From positions 67,676-131,675 of the forward strand of contig CAYXPR010000005.1 in the NCBI GenBank assembly GCA_964467255.1: DNA of 64,000 bases, given 5' to 3'. This DNA is from CAYXPR01 sp964467255 (GTDB lineage Bacteria > Pseudomonadota > Alphaproteobacteria > Rickettsiales > RGZB01). Each line of letters opens with the position of its first letter. Within the stretch, counting starts at the first letter, position 1. A program made the position numbers and the translations under genes. Positions 48,941-57,201 of the stretch are shown piece after piece. The notes under the pieces were generated by a model, which saw only the letters and a list, made by a program, of their open reading frames with translations, did not search any database and was not told the DNA's origin.

Positions 48941-50117
48941 GCTCCGCAGCGTCCTTCGGTTTTTTATCCAGCTGAATTAACTTCAATCGGCGCCCGTGTG
49001 CCGCCAGTGCAATCTCACCATTTTTCAGCTGAATAGCAGACTTACCAAACACATCCCACCGCCAGCCATGCAGCGCCTGAATGTCGGCGTTTTTTTCTTC
49101 GCCTTTTTTCATATGCGCAATGGCGCGGAGGTCATCGTCATTGGCAATCACTTTGCGGGCCACGTCATGGTTTTCACACTGCATTTTTAACAGCACACGC
49201 AGCAAGTCGATCAGCGCACCATCCGGCCCGTGAGACTTACGATGCCCCTGTTCAAGCGGGTGTTTAATGCCGCGCTTGATGGCGTTCAGCACATCATCCA
49301 CCACACTGTCTTCACGCAGCATGTTCGGGTGCACCGAACGCAGCTTAAACAGCGCCTCTTTGGTCGATGGACGGCTGGCGGCAATCTCGAGCACCGCTTC
49401 GTCGCGCATCACGCGGCCACGCGGAAGGTTTTTGCTTTGTGCGCGGCGCTCACGCCATTCGGCCACGGCATGCAACACGCCATAAAACACTGGCGAGGCA
49501 TTCTTAATTTTGAAACGCTTCCATGCTTCCTCGGGCTGCACTTCGTAGCGCGCAGGGTTCATCATCTCCAGCATTTCTTCCTTGAACCAGTCCATGCGCT
49601 TTTTTTCCTCAAGGCGCATGAGCAGGTTCTCGCACACATTGCGAAGATAAGTGACGTCTGACACGGCATAATCCACCTGCGCCTGCGTCAGCGGGCGGTG
49701 GGCCCAGTCGGTAAAGCGACTGCTTTTATCCAAATCCACGCCGCAAATATCTTTCACCAGCGCGCCATAACCAGCGGAATCACCATAGCCCAGCACCTGC
49801 GCGGCAATCTGCGTATCAAACAGCGGGTTGGGTATTTCACCCGTCAGGCGGTAGAGAATTTCAATATCCTGCTCAGCCGCGTGAAACACTTTCACGATTT
49901 TTTTATTAGCAAGCAGCTTGTAGAGCGGGGAAAGGTCTAAATTTTCCGCCATGGCATCAATCGCGAAGGCATCCTTGCTGCCTGCCATCTGGATAAGGCA
50001 CAGCACGGGGTAATAGGTTTTTTCGCGGATAAATTCCGTATCAATCGTAACGAACGGTTCTTTTTTGAAATCGGCGATACGCTTCTTCAGCGTTTTTGAG
50101 TCGGTAATCACGTCCAT
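48927..50117 (-). CDS. rnd: Ribonuclease D
   Basis: 396 residues from the ATG at 50117. A DEDDy 3'-5' exonuclease that trims tRNA and small RNA precursors. The catalytic acids are visible: TIDTEFIREKTYYP (Asp and Glu), FHAAEQDIEIL (Asp) and YAVSDVTYL (Tyr and Asp). HRDC-type helical regions follow (EEWRERRAQ-like AVAEWRERRAQSKNLPRGRV). The C-terminal part runs to DKKPKDAAEHEEH and overlaps the nnr start. Confidence 0.94.
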   Translation of the reverse strand: MDVITDSKTLKKRIADFKKEPFVTIDTEFIREKTYYPVLCLIQMAGSKDAFAIDAMAENLDLSPLYKLLANKKIVKVFHAAEQDIEILYRLTGEIPNPLFDTQIAAQVLGYGDSAGYGALVKDICGVDLDKSSRFTDWAHRPLTQAQVDYAVSDVTYLRNVCENLLMRLEEKKRMDWFKEEMLEMMNPARYEVQPEEAWKRFKIKNASPVFYGVLHAVAEWRERRAQSKNLPRGRVMRDEAVLEIAASRPSTKEALFKLRSVHPNMLREDSVVDDVLNAIKRGIKHPLEQGHRKSHGPDGALIDLLRVLLKMQCENHDVARKVIANDDDLRAIAHMKKGEEKNADIQALHGWRWDVFGKSAIQLKNGEIALAAHGRRLKLIQLDKKPKDAAEHEEH

Positions 50118-50237
50118 TGTAACAACAAGTCCTATTTCGGGTGTGCCGTGTGGCACTGGCTTAATTCACTTGGCAAAAATGCCTGCCCCTTATATACCAA
50201 CCACACGTTCAAAATCAAAGCACAGATTTCAGCCTCC

Positions 50238-50636
50238 ATGCGCCTCCTCACCCAATTTTTGCTGGCCCGCCACTGGCTGCGTGACTTTTGCGCACCCAAA
50301 CAGCGCCCTGCTGAGCTGCGAGACAGCGGCAAAACCTGCTATGGCAGCGTGCTCAAGAGCTTTCACCACCCGCGTGGCGTACTGGTGAAATATGGCTTCG
50401 AAGCCAACCTTAAGCCCTATACCGGCTGGTCGCATTACACGGGCGAGGCCTTTCGGGGCGCGTTAAACGTTGGCAACCACATTAAAATAGTATATTTGAT
50501 GGAGCGCCCGCGGGTTTCCCGCTGGGTGGAAGACGATTGTTTGGCCAGCGCAGGGCCACTGCAGGGGCAAGAGCCACCCCATGCCGCCCGTGCCGGTAAT
50601 TTTCAAAATTGGGTTAATCATTTCAGGCATAAATAA
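50238..50636 (+). CDS. Small protein of unknown function upstream of aspS
   Basis: 132 residues from the ATG at 50238; the frame is open further upstream, but the extension (to 50148) is less convincing. Rich in Arg, His and Trp, no signal peptide or membrane segment. KPYTGWSHYTGEAFRGALNV and IKIVYLMERPRVSRWVEDD are its clearest segments. Only one base separates its stop from the aspS ATG, so they probably share a transcript. No good ribosome binding site is visible, which limits confidence. Confidence 0.55.
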   Translation: MRLLTQFLLARHWLRDFCAPKQRPAELRDSGKTCYGSVLKSFHHPRGVLVKYGFEANLKPYTGWSHYTGEAFRGALNVGNHIKIVYLMERPRVSRWVEDDCLASAGPLQGQEPPHAARAGNFQNWVNHFRHK

Positions 50637-50637
50637 C

Positions 50638-52521
50638 ATGCATACATATCGTACACATACTTGCGGGGCACTGCGGAAATCCGATGTCGGCGCTGAGGTA
50701 AAACTCTCCGGCTGGGTACACCGCCGCCGCGACCACGGCAATCTGCTGTTCGTCGATTTGCGCGACCATTACGGCATCACGCAGCTCGTGTACACGAACG
50801 AAGCCGCGTTTTTGGATACGGCCTGCCGCACCAGCAATGAAAGCGTAATTACCATCACAGGTAAAGTGGTGGCACGTGACGATGCTGCGGTGAATAAGAA
50901 CCTCCCTACGGGCGAAGTGGAAGTGGTGGTAGAAAGTTTCACGCTGGAATCCCCTGCTGACATGCTGCCGCTGCAAGTGAATGACGATGAAAAAGATTTC
51001 CCTGAAAATATCCGCCTCAAATACCGCTTCCTTGATTTGCGCCGCGAAAAAATCCACAACAACATCATCCTGCGCAGCAAGGTGATTCAGCGCCTGCGCG
51101 AGCAGATGCACGCCCAAGGCTTTTTGGAATTCCAAACGCCGATTCTCACCTCGTCATCGCCAGAAGGCGCGCGCGATTATCTGGTGCCGAGCCGTGTGCA
51201 TCCGGGTCATTTTTATGCGCTGCCGCAAGCGCCACAGCAATATAAACAGCTGCTGATGGTGTCGGGCTTTGACCGTTATTTCCAGATTGCCCCTTGCTTC
51301 CGCGACGAAGATGCGCGCGCTGACCGCAGCCCTGGTGAGTTTTATCAGCTCGATATTGAAATGAGCTATGTCACGCAGGCCGACGTGTTCGCAGCCATCG
51401 AACCCGTGCTCGCCAATGTGTTCAAAGAATTCGGTAAAGGCAAAAAAATCACCGCTGCACCGTTCCCGCACATCACCTACCGCGAATCGATGCTGAAATA
51501 CGGCAACGATAAACCTGACCTCAGGAACCCGCTGATTATCACTGACGTAACGGAAGCATTCCGTGGTTCGGGCTTTGGTATTTTCGCCGGCCAGATTGAA
51601 AAAGGCGCCGTAGTGCGTGCAATTCCGGCACCGAAAACCAGCGCCAACCCGCGCAGCTTCTTCGACAAGTTGAATGACTGGGCGCGCGAGCTGGGTTACC
51701 CCGGCATCGGCTACATCGTGTTCGAGGAAAACGGCACCGCCAAAGGCCCAATTGCGAAAAATCTCGATGAGGCGCGCATTGCACAAATCAAGCAAATCAC
51801 CGGTGCACAAAATGGCGACAGCGTGTTCTTCTCCTGCGGCAAGGCCGATAGCGCGGCCAAGCTCGCTGGCCTCGCCCGCACCGAACTTGCGAACCAGTTG
51901 AACCTGATTGAAAAAGACTGCTTCAAGTTCTGCTGGGTGGTGGACTTCCCTTATTTTGAGTGGAACGAAGACGAAAAGAAAATCGACTTCTCGCACAATC
52001 CATTCTCCATGCCACAAGGCGGGATGGAAGCGCTCGAAAAAGCCGACAAGGCTGCTAACCGCGATGAAGAGCTCTTAAAGCTCCTCGCCTTCCAGTATGA
52101 CATTGTGTGCAACGGCGTGGAGCTTTCCTCTGGTGCGATTCGTAACCACAGGCCGGACATTATGTACAAAGCCTTCGGTATTGTAGGCTATGGCAAAGAA
52201 GTGGTCGATGAACGTTTTGGCGCCATGATTCGTGCCTTCCACTTCGGTGCACCGCCGCACGGCGGGCTTGCCCCAGGTGTGGACCGCATGGTGATGCTGC
52301 TGGCCGATGAACCGAACATCCGCGAAGTGATTGCCTTCCCGATGAACCAGCAAGCAGAAGACCTGCTGATGGGCGCACCGGCTGCGGCAGACCCGAAACA
52401 TTTGCGTGAGCTTTATCTGCAACTCGCGCCACGTGCAAAAGAAATGCTTGAAAAGAAGGCCGCACAAAAAGACAATGGGCCGGAAGCCGAAGCGGCACCG
52501 CTGGCAGCAAAGAACGGATAA
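50638..52521 (+). CDS. aspS: Aspartyl-tRNA synthetase
   Basis: 627 residues from the ATG at 50638. Bacterial-type AspRS with an N-terminal OB domain (GWVHRRRDHGNLLFVDLRDH), class II core (DYLVPSRVHPGHFYALPQAP, FRDEDARADRSPGEFYQLDI), the GAD insertion domain in the middle and the motif 3 region APPHGGLAPGVDRMVMLLAD. The C-terminal tail is loose and Ala/Glu-rich. Alphaproteobacteria often have a non-discriminating AspRS that also charges tRNA-Asn; that cannot be decided here. Confidence 0.97.
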   Translation: MHTYRTHTCGALRKSDVGAEVKLSGWVHRRRDHGNLLFVDLRDHYGITQLVYTNEAAFLDTACRTSNESVITITGKVVARDDAAVNKNLPTGEVEVVVESFTLESPADMLPLQVNDDEKDFPENIRLKYRFLDLRREKIHNNIILRSKVIQRLREQMHAQGFLEFQTPILTSSSPEGARDYLVPSRVHPGHFYALPQAPQQYKQLLMVSGFDRYFQIAPCFRDEDARADRSPGEFYQLDIEMSYVTQADVFAAIEPVLANVFKEFGKGKKITAAPFPHITYRESMLKYGNDKPDLRNPLIITDVTEAFRGSGFGIFAGQIEKGAVVRAIPAPKTSANPRSFFDKLNDWARELGYPGIGYIVFEENGTAKGPIAKNLDEARIAQIKQITGAQNGDSVFFSCGKADSAAKLAGLARTELANQLNLIEKDCFKFCWVVDFPYFEWNEDEKKIDFSHNPFSMPQGGMEALEKADKAANRDEELLKLLAFQYDIVCNGVELSSGAIRNHRPDIMYKAFGIVGYGKEVVDERFGAMIRAFHFGAPPHGGLAPGVDRMVMLLADEPNIREVIAFPMNQQAEDLLMGAPAAADPKHLRELYLQLAPRAKEMLEKKAAQKDNGPEAEAAPLAAKNG

Positions 52522-52527
52522 ATCGAT

Positions 52528-52929
52528 ATGGCGTTTGGCACATTTTTGTACACACTGGTTTACGGCAAGCATGTCGGCACCGATGCGTTCGGTAATAAAT
52601 ATTACCGCGGCAAACTCAAAGACGGCAACCATGTGGGCCGCGCCGACAAAGAACGCCGCTGGGTGATTTACAAAGACAAAGCCGAAGCATCCCTCGTGCC
52701 GCCCGAGTGGCATGGCTGGCTGCATTACATTATCGACGAAATCCCAACGGAAAAAAACAGCCAGAAAAAGCATAACTGGCAGAAACCGCATTTGCCGAAT
52801 TTAACCGGCACCTCTGTTTCCTACCGTCCGAAAGGCCATATTCTTTCCGGCGGCAAGCGCGCAAAAGCCACCGGCGATTATGAAGCCTGGCAGCCAAGCG
52901 CAAAAAGCAAAGAAGCAAACAACGCGTAA
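52528..52929 (+). CDS. NDUFA12/B17.2-like NADH:ubiquinone oxidoreductase subunit
   Basis: 133 residues. This supernumerary complex I subunit is found in mitochondria and alphaproteobacteria. Visible: GKHVGTDAFGNKYYRGK, the conserved ERRWVIYKDKAEASLVPPEW, HGWLHYIIDEIPTE and a Lys-rich C-terminus with NLTGTSVSYRPKGHILSGG. It probably stabilises complex I at the membrane-peripheral arm junction. The place upstream of mlaD and a DUF2155 gene is typical for the class. Confidence 0.95.
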   Translation: MAFGTFLYTLVYGKHVGTDAFGNKYYRGKLKDGNHVGRADKERRWVIYKDKAEASLVPPEWHGWLHYIIDEIPTEKNSQKKHNWQKPHLPNLTGTSVSYRPKGHILSGGKRAKATGDYEAWQPSAKSKEANNA

Positions 52930-52963
52930 ATCTAAGGCCTGATTTTTTAAGGAGCCGAACATT

Positions 52964-53470
52964 ATGAATAAAAATATTATCGAAACCGTGATGGGTGCCG
53001 TCGTTCTTTTTGTGGCCGCAGGTTTTATTTACATCGCCTATAAAAGCGGCAATATCGCAGCCCCCAGCGATGGCTATGTGCTTTCCGCTAAGTTTGATCA
53101 GGTTGATGGCCTCGGCGTGGGCTCTGACGTACGCATCTCCGGCCTTAAAGTGGGCACAGTGACGGACCAGAAAGTGGACCCCGAAACCTATCAGGCCGTG
53201 GTGACCTTCGCGATAAACGACGACATCAAACTACCGAAAGATTCCACCGCCATGATTACGAGCGAAGGCTTGCTCGGCGGCAAATATATGGCCTTAGTGC
53301 CGGGTGCGGATGATGCCATGCTGGTGAGTGGCGATGTGGTGCAGTTCACGCAATCTTCCGTGAACCTTGAACAACTGCTCGGCAAATTTGCCTTCGGCAG
53401 TGTAGACAAAGATGAGTCTAAAAAAGCCCCACCTGCGGCAGCTGGCACGGGTGATGCGCCTGCGTTCTAA
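52964..53470 (+). CDS. mlaD: Phospholipid transport protein MlaD
   Basis: 168 residues. An N-terminal membrane anchor (VMGAVVLFVAAGFIYIAYKS) is followed by one MCE domain: YVLSAKFDQVDGLGVGSDVR, ISGLKVGTVTDQKVDPETYQ and AMITSEGLLGGKYMALVPG. MlaD hexamers hold phospholipids and work with MlaE/F to move them between the outer and inner membranes. mlaE and mlaF are not in the window. AAGGAG precedes the ATG. The next gene overlaps the 3' end by 17 bases. Confidence 0.95.
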   Translation: MNKNIIETVMGAVVLFVAAGFIYIAYKSGNIAAPSDGYVLSAKFDQVDGLGVGSDVRISGLKVGTVTDQKVDPETYQAVVTFAINDDIKLPKDSTAMITSEGLLGGKYMALVPGADDAMLVSGDVVQFTQSSVNLEQLLGKFAFGSVDKDESKKAPPAAAGTGDAPAF

Positions 53471-54053
53471 TTTCTTTTTTCTGATTTTTTATTTCGGCAT
53501 CGCGCTTGCCGGATTCGCGCTCAGTGTTTCCGCGCAGGAAAATTACGCCCCGCTCACCGCTGAAGACGCCCTGCCTAAAGAAGTGCTCCCCGACGAAGCG
53601 GAAGAAGTACCCGCCGCGCCTACGGTAGAAGAACCTTCGCAAGCCGCCGCACCTACGGCCACGGATGAAAGCGCAAAAACCATCACCAACTTTGAAAACG
53701 AACCCAAGGCGGAGGTGCTGCCACAAGAACAGGTGAAAGACTCCCTCTATGTGGTGCGCCTGCAGGGCCTGAATAAAATCACTGCACGCACGTCTGTCAT
53801 CGGCATCGCGCCGAACCAGATTGTGCATTTCGGTAACCTCGAAATTTTGCTGGTGAAGTGCTGGAAATCACCACCGGAGGAAAAACCCGAAGCCGCCGCG
53901 CTGCTGCAAGTGTGGGAAAAACGCCCGAACGAATTGCGCCAACAACTCTTCCTCGGCTGGATGTTTGCCTCTTCCCCCGGCGTGGCCGCACTGGAACACG
54001 CCGTGTATGACCTGCGCGTACTAGACTGCCTGCCACCACCAAAATCACAGTAA
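53454..54053 (+). CDS. DUF2155 domain secreted protein
   Basis: 199 residues from the ATG at 53454 inside the end of mlaD; a longer frame exists but the shorter one gives a clean signal peptide (FFFLIFYFGIALAGFALSVSA). A Pro/Ala/Glu-rich linker precedes the DUF2155 domain: VVRLQGLNKITARTSVIGIA, FGNLEILLVKCWKSPPEEKP, LGWMFASSPGVAALEHAVYD and LRVLDC. The domain is widespread in alphaproteobacteria next to mla genes; function unknown, probably envelope-related. Two Cys at the ends of the domain may form a disulphide. Confidence 0.92.
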   Translation: MRLRSNFFFLIFYFGIALAGFALSVSAQENYAPLTAEDALPKEVLPDEAEEVPAAPTVEEPSQAAAPTATDESAKTITNFENEPKAEVLPQEQVKDSLYVVRLQGLNKITARTSVIGIAPNQIVHFGNLEILLVKCWKSPPEEKPEAAALLQVWEKRPNELRQQLFLGWMFASSPGVAALEHAVYDLRVLDCLPPPKSQ

Positions 54054-54070
54054 AATCAAATAGATATGGC

Positions 54071-54102
54071 TTAACGCTTCCTTAAGTCTTTTCCACTATA
54101 GT
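54071..54102 (+). promoter_or_regulatory. CtrA-type promoter of the gene at 54128
   Basis: TTAACGCTTCCTTAAG at 54071-54086 contains a perfect TTAA-N7-TTAA. Ten bases later comes TATAGT (54097-54102). It shares the core TTCCTTAA with the sites at 20535 and 40214. GGAGG lies at 54111-54115, ahead of the ATG. Confidence 0.6.
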
Positions 54103-54127
54103 GGAATCATGGAGGAATAGACGCTGT

Positions 54128-54973
54128 ATGTCGAAGCGCTCACATACCAGCTATGCTGATTGGAACCTATACGTGGGTGGCAACCGCACGGTATTGATGG
54201 GCTCGTTCCACCCGGGCGCTGTTCATCACTCTGACCCCACTATTTTCCACCTTGAAAAAATTGGCCTCGGCCCCGACAGCACCAACAAGATGGATGGAGA
54301 AGCCTCCCTTATCTTCACCGGCCCTGAAAAAATCGACCGCTTCATTTACAAAAAATCCAGAGTGCTCGATATCGGCCTTATGGTAGCCAATAAATCGGGC
54401 TTGCTCGATGCCGCAGAAGGCATTGCGCTCATTGCGCGCCTTCCGCATGAGTTCATGCCCCTCAAAGACACACACATTGACTTCCGCGGTCATGGTGATG
54501 AACAAATGGTTGTCACCGCACATTCAAAAGCAGAGGCCGCAAGTGCCGTCCGCCAGCTTGTGGGCATGGGTGCAGTGGATTTAAAAACCGCCGCCCGTAG
54601 TTTTGTGTGGAGTGCCTATCAGGCGCAGGATACCAAAACACCGTTTGAGTTTGTCCTGCCCATTCCGAAAGGTCAGGAAGCAAGTGTGGTGCGCAGCATT
54701 GCGCAGCCCCCAAGCCTTACCAATTTTGTTACATCGCAGCCCATGGTGCTGCATCACCAATCAGGTAAAAATCTCGTGGATGCGATACGCGATATTGCGC
54801 TGGATATATCAGGCGTCTGCCGGCTTGAACCGCGCGGCCCTGCCAAAGAAGGGTATGGTTATCTCGGTCTGGCGCAGGATACGTTAGAGCGTTTAAGCCC
54901 CGTAGCGCAACAAATGCTAGGCGACCCAAAAGAACGCTACCACGACTTCCCCGAGCGTGGTGGGCGCTACTAA
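54128..54973 (+). CDS. Protein of unknown function with CtrA-type promoter
   Basis: 281 residues from the ATG at 54128; a GTG at 54101 is upstream of the ribosome site and unlikely. Soluble, no signal peptide. Recognisable features are few: a beta-rich N-terminus (YADWNLYVGGNRTVLMGSFH), a central helix (SKAEAASAVRQLVGMGAVDL) and an end rich in Gly and Arg. No family found. It overlaps the convergent GDPD gene by 4 bases. Confidence 0.75.
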   Translation: MSKRSHTSYADWNLYVGGNRTVLMGSFHPGAVHHSDPTIFHLEKIGLGPDSTNKMDGEASLIFTGPEKIDRFIYKKSRVLDIGLMVANKSGLLDAAEGIALIARLPHEFMPLKDTHIDFRGHGDEQMVVTAHSKAEAASAVRQLVGMGAVDLKTAARSFVWSAYQAQDTKTPFEFVLPIPKGQEASVVRSIAQPPSLTNFVTSQPMVLHHQSGKNLVDAIRDIALDISGVCRLEPRGPAKEGYGYLGLAQDTLERLSPVAQQMLGDPKERYHDFPERGGRY

Positions 54974-55656
54974 GCAATCAGCTTAGGGTCGTCGGCCATC
55001 ATGCCATCTACGCCCAGTTTCAAAGCCTTCTGCACTTCCAGCCTGTTTTGCAGCGTCCACACCGCCACTTTCATGCCGTTCTTTTTTGCAAAATCCATGG
55101 CAGCTTCGTCGGCAATTTCAATCCACGGATTTAAATATTCCGGCTTCAGCTCGGCAATCGCAGGTTTTAATTCCCGCAATGTTTTTTCCTCGTAGTCCAG
55201 CCCCAGTGGAATTTCAGGCGCTAGCGCACGCACCCAGCCGAGTATTTTCGGGTGAAAGCTGATCACGACAAGCTTTTCCTGCTCCCAACCCGCTTTCACT
55301 GCGGCGCGGATTTCTTCTACCAGCCGCTGTGCCGCCGCTGCTGTTTTGCTTTTAATTTCAATAAACAACGTGGCGTTGTTTTCAAACTCCTCAAGCACTT
55401 CTGAAAGCAGTGGAATGGTTTCGCCCTCGCCCGCATTTAATTTCTTTAGTGTCGCCACATCATGTGCGGCCACCGCACCGCTACCGTTCGTGGTGCGCGA
55501 AAGCTCACGATCGTGAATCACCACCATTTCGCCACTGGCACACTGCTGCACATCAAACTCCAGCGCGTTGCAGCCCATGGCAAGTGCCGTGCGGAATGAG
55601 CGCAGGGTGTTCTCAGGGGCGTGGGCGGGTGCGCCGCGATGCCCGATGATGAGCAT
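54970..55656 (-). CDS. ugpQ: Glycerophosphodiester phosphodiesterase
   Basis: 228 residues, a standard TIM-barrel GDPD. It splits glycerophosphodiesters to glycerol-3-phosphate and an alcohol. Visible: IGHRGAPAHAPENTLRSF with catalytic His and Glu nearby (ALEFDVQQCASGEMVVIHDR), ATLFIEIKSK, and VAVWTLQNRLEVQKALKLGV with the closing GMMADDPKLI. No signal peptide, so cytoplasmic. It follows aroQ on the same strand by 2 bases. Confidence 0.93.
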   Translation of the reverse strand: MLIIGHRGAPAHAPENTLRSFRTALAMGCNALEFDVQQCASGEMVVIHDRELSRTTNGSGAVAAHDVATLKKLNAGEGETIPLLSEVLEEFENNATLFIEIKSKTAAAAQRLVEEIRAAVKAGWEQEKLVVISFHPKILGWVRALAPEIPLGLDYEEKTLRELKPAIAELKPEYLNPWIEIADEAAMDFAKKNGMKVAVWTLQNRLEVQKALKLGVDGMMADDPKLIA

Positions 55657-55658
55657 GG

Positions 55659-56093
55659 TTAGATAATTTCCGCGATGGCTTTAAGCGCCAGCACATAGCC
55701 GGTGCCGCCAAAACCGCAGATAAGCCCCTGCGCCGTAGCGCTGATGTAGGAATGGTGGCGGAACTCTTCACGCTTGAACAGATTCGACAGATGCACTTCC
55801 ACCACCGGAATTTTGAGCGTGAGCAGCGCATCACGCAGCGCCACCGAAGTGTGGGTATAGCCACCTGCGTTAATCACAAGGCCGGCATACGCATCGCCCG
55901 CCTGCTGAATCCAGTCCACCAGTTCGCCTTCATGGTTGCTTTGCTTGAAGTCGACGACGAGCCCCAGCGCCTTGGCTTCCTTTTTGGCACGCGCTTCAAT
56001 ATCCTTCAGCGTTTCCGAGCCATAAATCTGCGGTTCACGGCGACCCAGCATGTTAAGGTTCGGACCATTTAAGATAAGAATTTTTGCCGGCAT
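55659..56093 (-). CDS. aroQ: 3-dehydroquinate dehydratase, type II
   Basis: 144 residues, the type II dodecameric dehydroquinase of the shikimate pathway. Signatures: ILILNGPNLNMLGRREPQIY with the catalytic Tyr, FKQSNHEGELVDWIQ, VINAGGYTHTSVALRDAL and PVVEVHLSN with the catalytic His, then REEFRHHSYIS. The family is cytoplasmic. Confidence 0.97.
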   Translation of the reverse strand: MPAKILILNGPNLNMLGRREPQIYGSETLKDIEARAKKEAKALGLVVDFKQSNHEGELVDWIQQAGDAYAGLVINAGGYTHTSVALRDALLTLKIPVVEVHLSNLFKREEFRHHSYISATAQGLICGFGGTGYVLALKAIAEII

Positions 56094-56178
56094 GGTGTTT
56101 TATCCTTTAAGTCTTTGGCTTGCTTAGGTATATAACATGTCGGGCGTTAAAAATCACCGCCAAAGCGATTGATCAGCC

Positions 56179-56379
56179 ATGGAACTTATTATCAACGGCG
56201 AATCGAAGGAATTTTTGGGCATCACCACAGTGGGTGAGCTGGTGGCCAGCCTTAGGCTTGACGGGCGCAAAGTCGCTATCGAAAAAAACCTCGAAATCAT
56301 CCCTCGCTCATCTTACACCGCCACACCGCTGGCAGCGGGCGATAAGGTAGAAATCATCACCTTCATCGGTGGGGGTTAA
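56179..56379 (+). CDS. thiS: Thiamine biosynthesis sulphur carrier ThiS
   Basis: 66 residues with a beta-grasp fold ending in the Gly-Gly that is thiocarboxylated (FIGGG). MELIINGESKEF, TTVGELVASL and AAGDKVEIITFI match the family. It is followed by thiG with 9 bases between. No TPP riboswitch is visible in the 85-base upstream gap. Confidence 0.95.
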   Translation: MELIINGESKEFLGITTVGELVASLRLDGRKVAIEKNLEIIPRSSYTATPLAAGDKVEIITFIGGG

Positions 56380-56388
56380 ACAGTTGTT

Positions 56389-57201
56389 ATGGCAGCCTCC
56401 CCCATGAAAAAACCTTCTAACACCACTACACCACCTGACAGCTTCACGCTGGCCGGAAAAACCTTTTCCTCGCGCCTGTTGGTCGGCACGGGCAAATATG
56501 CCTCGCTGGAGCAAACCGCAGATGCCATCCGCGCCTCAGGCGCTGAAATCATCACCGTGGCCGTGCGCCGCATGAACCTCTCGACCGCGGGTGAGGCTTC
56601 ACTGCTGGATGTGTTAAGCCCAAAAGAATTCACTTATCTGCCGAACAGTGCCGGCTGCCACAGTGCTGAAGAGGCTTTGCGCACCCTGCGCCTGGCACGC
56701 GAACTTGGCGGATGGAGCATGGTAAAGCTCGAAGTGATTGGTGATAAACAAACACTCTATCCCGACATGCTGGAAACCATCCGCGCCACGGAACTGCTCA
56801 CCAAGGATGGCTTTCACGTGATGGCCTACACCACTGATGACCCCGTGATGGTGCGCCGTGTGGAAGAAGCAGGCGCGATTGCCGTAATGCCGCTCGCTGC
56901 ACCCATTGGCAGCGGACTTGGCATCCAGAACCCCATTCACATTCAGCAAATTGTGCAGCAATCCGGTGTTCCGGTGCTGGTGGATGCCGGTGTGGGCACG
57001 GCGTCTGATGCTGCTATTGCCATGGAACTAGGCTGCGACGGCGTACTGATGAACACCGCCATTGCCGGAGCAAAAAAACCCGTGCTAATGGCTGAAGCCA
57101 TGAAACATGCCGTAGCAGCGGGCCGCATGGCCTTCCGCGCCGGACGCATGCCAAAACGCACGCATGCGGACGCTTCCTCACCCAACACAGGAATCATCTG
57201 A
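56389..57201 (+). CDS. thiG: Thiazole synthase
   Basis: 270 residues with a loose 20-residue N-terminal extension before the core. It makes the thiazole phosphate of thiamine from DXP, dehydroglycine and ThiS-thiocarboxylate. Visible: SRLLVGTGKYASLEQTADAI, the Schiff-base Lys in MVKLEVIGD, VMPLAAPIGSGLGIQNP, PVLVDAGVGTASDAAIAMEL and GCDGVLMNTAIAGAKKPVLM. The stop shares one base with the start of the next gene. thiE, thiO and thiC are not in the window. Confidence 0.96.
   Translation: MAASPMKKPSNTTTPPDSFTLAGKTFSSRLLVGTGKYASLEQTADAIRASGAEIITVAVRRMNLSTAGEASLLDVLSPKEFTYLPNSAGCHSAEEALRTLRLARELGGWSMVKLEVIGDKQTLYPDMLETIRATELLTKDGFHVMAYTTDDPVMVRRVEEAGAIAVMPLAAPIGSGLGIQNPIHIQQIVQQSGVPVLVDAGVGTASDAAIAMELGCDGVLMNTAIAGAKKPVLMAEAMKHAVAAGRMAFRAGRMPKRTHADASSPNTGII

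Noticed and set aside
51154..52017. 287-codon open frame on the minus strand
   Set aside because: Antisense to aspS, which carries all class II motifs. No start signal or family match.
56094..56178. TPP riboswitch upstream of thiS
   Set aside because: The 85-base gap lacks the CTGAGA element and the other conserved thi-box segment, and is rather short for the full aptamer.
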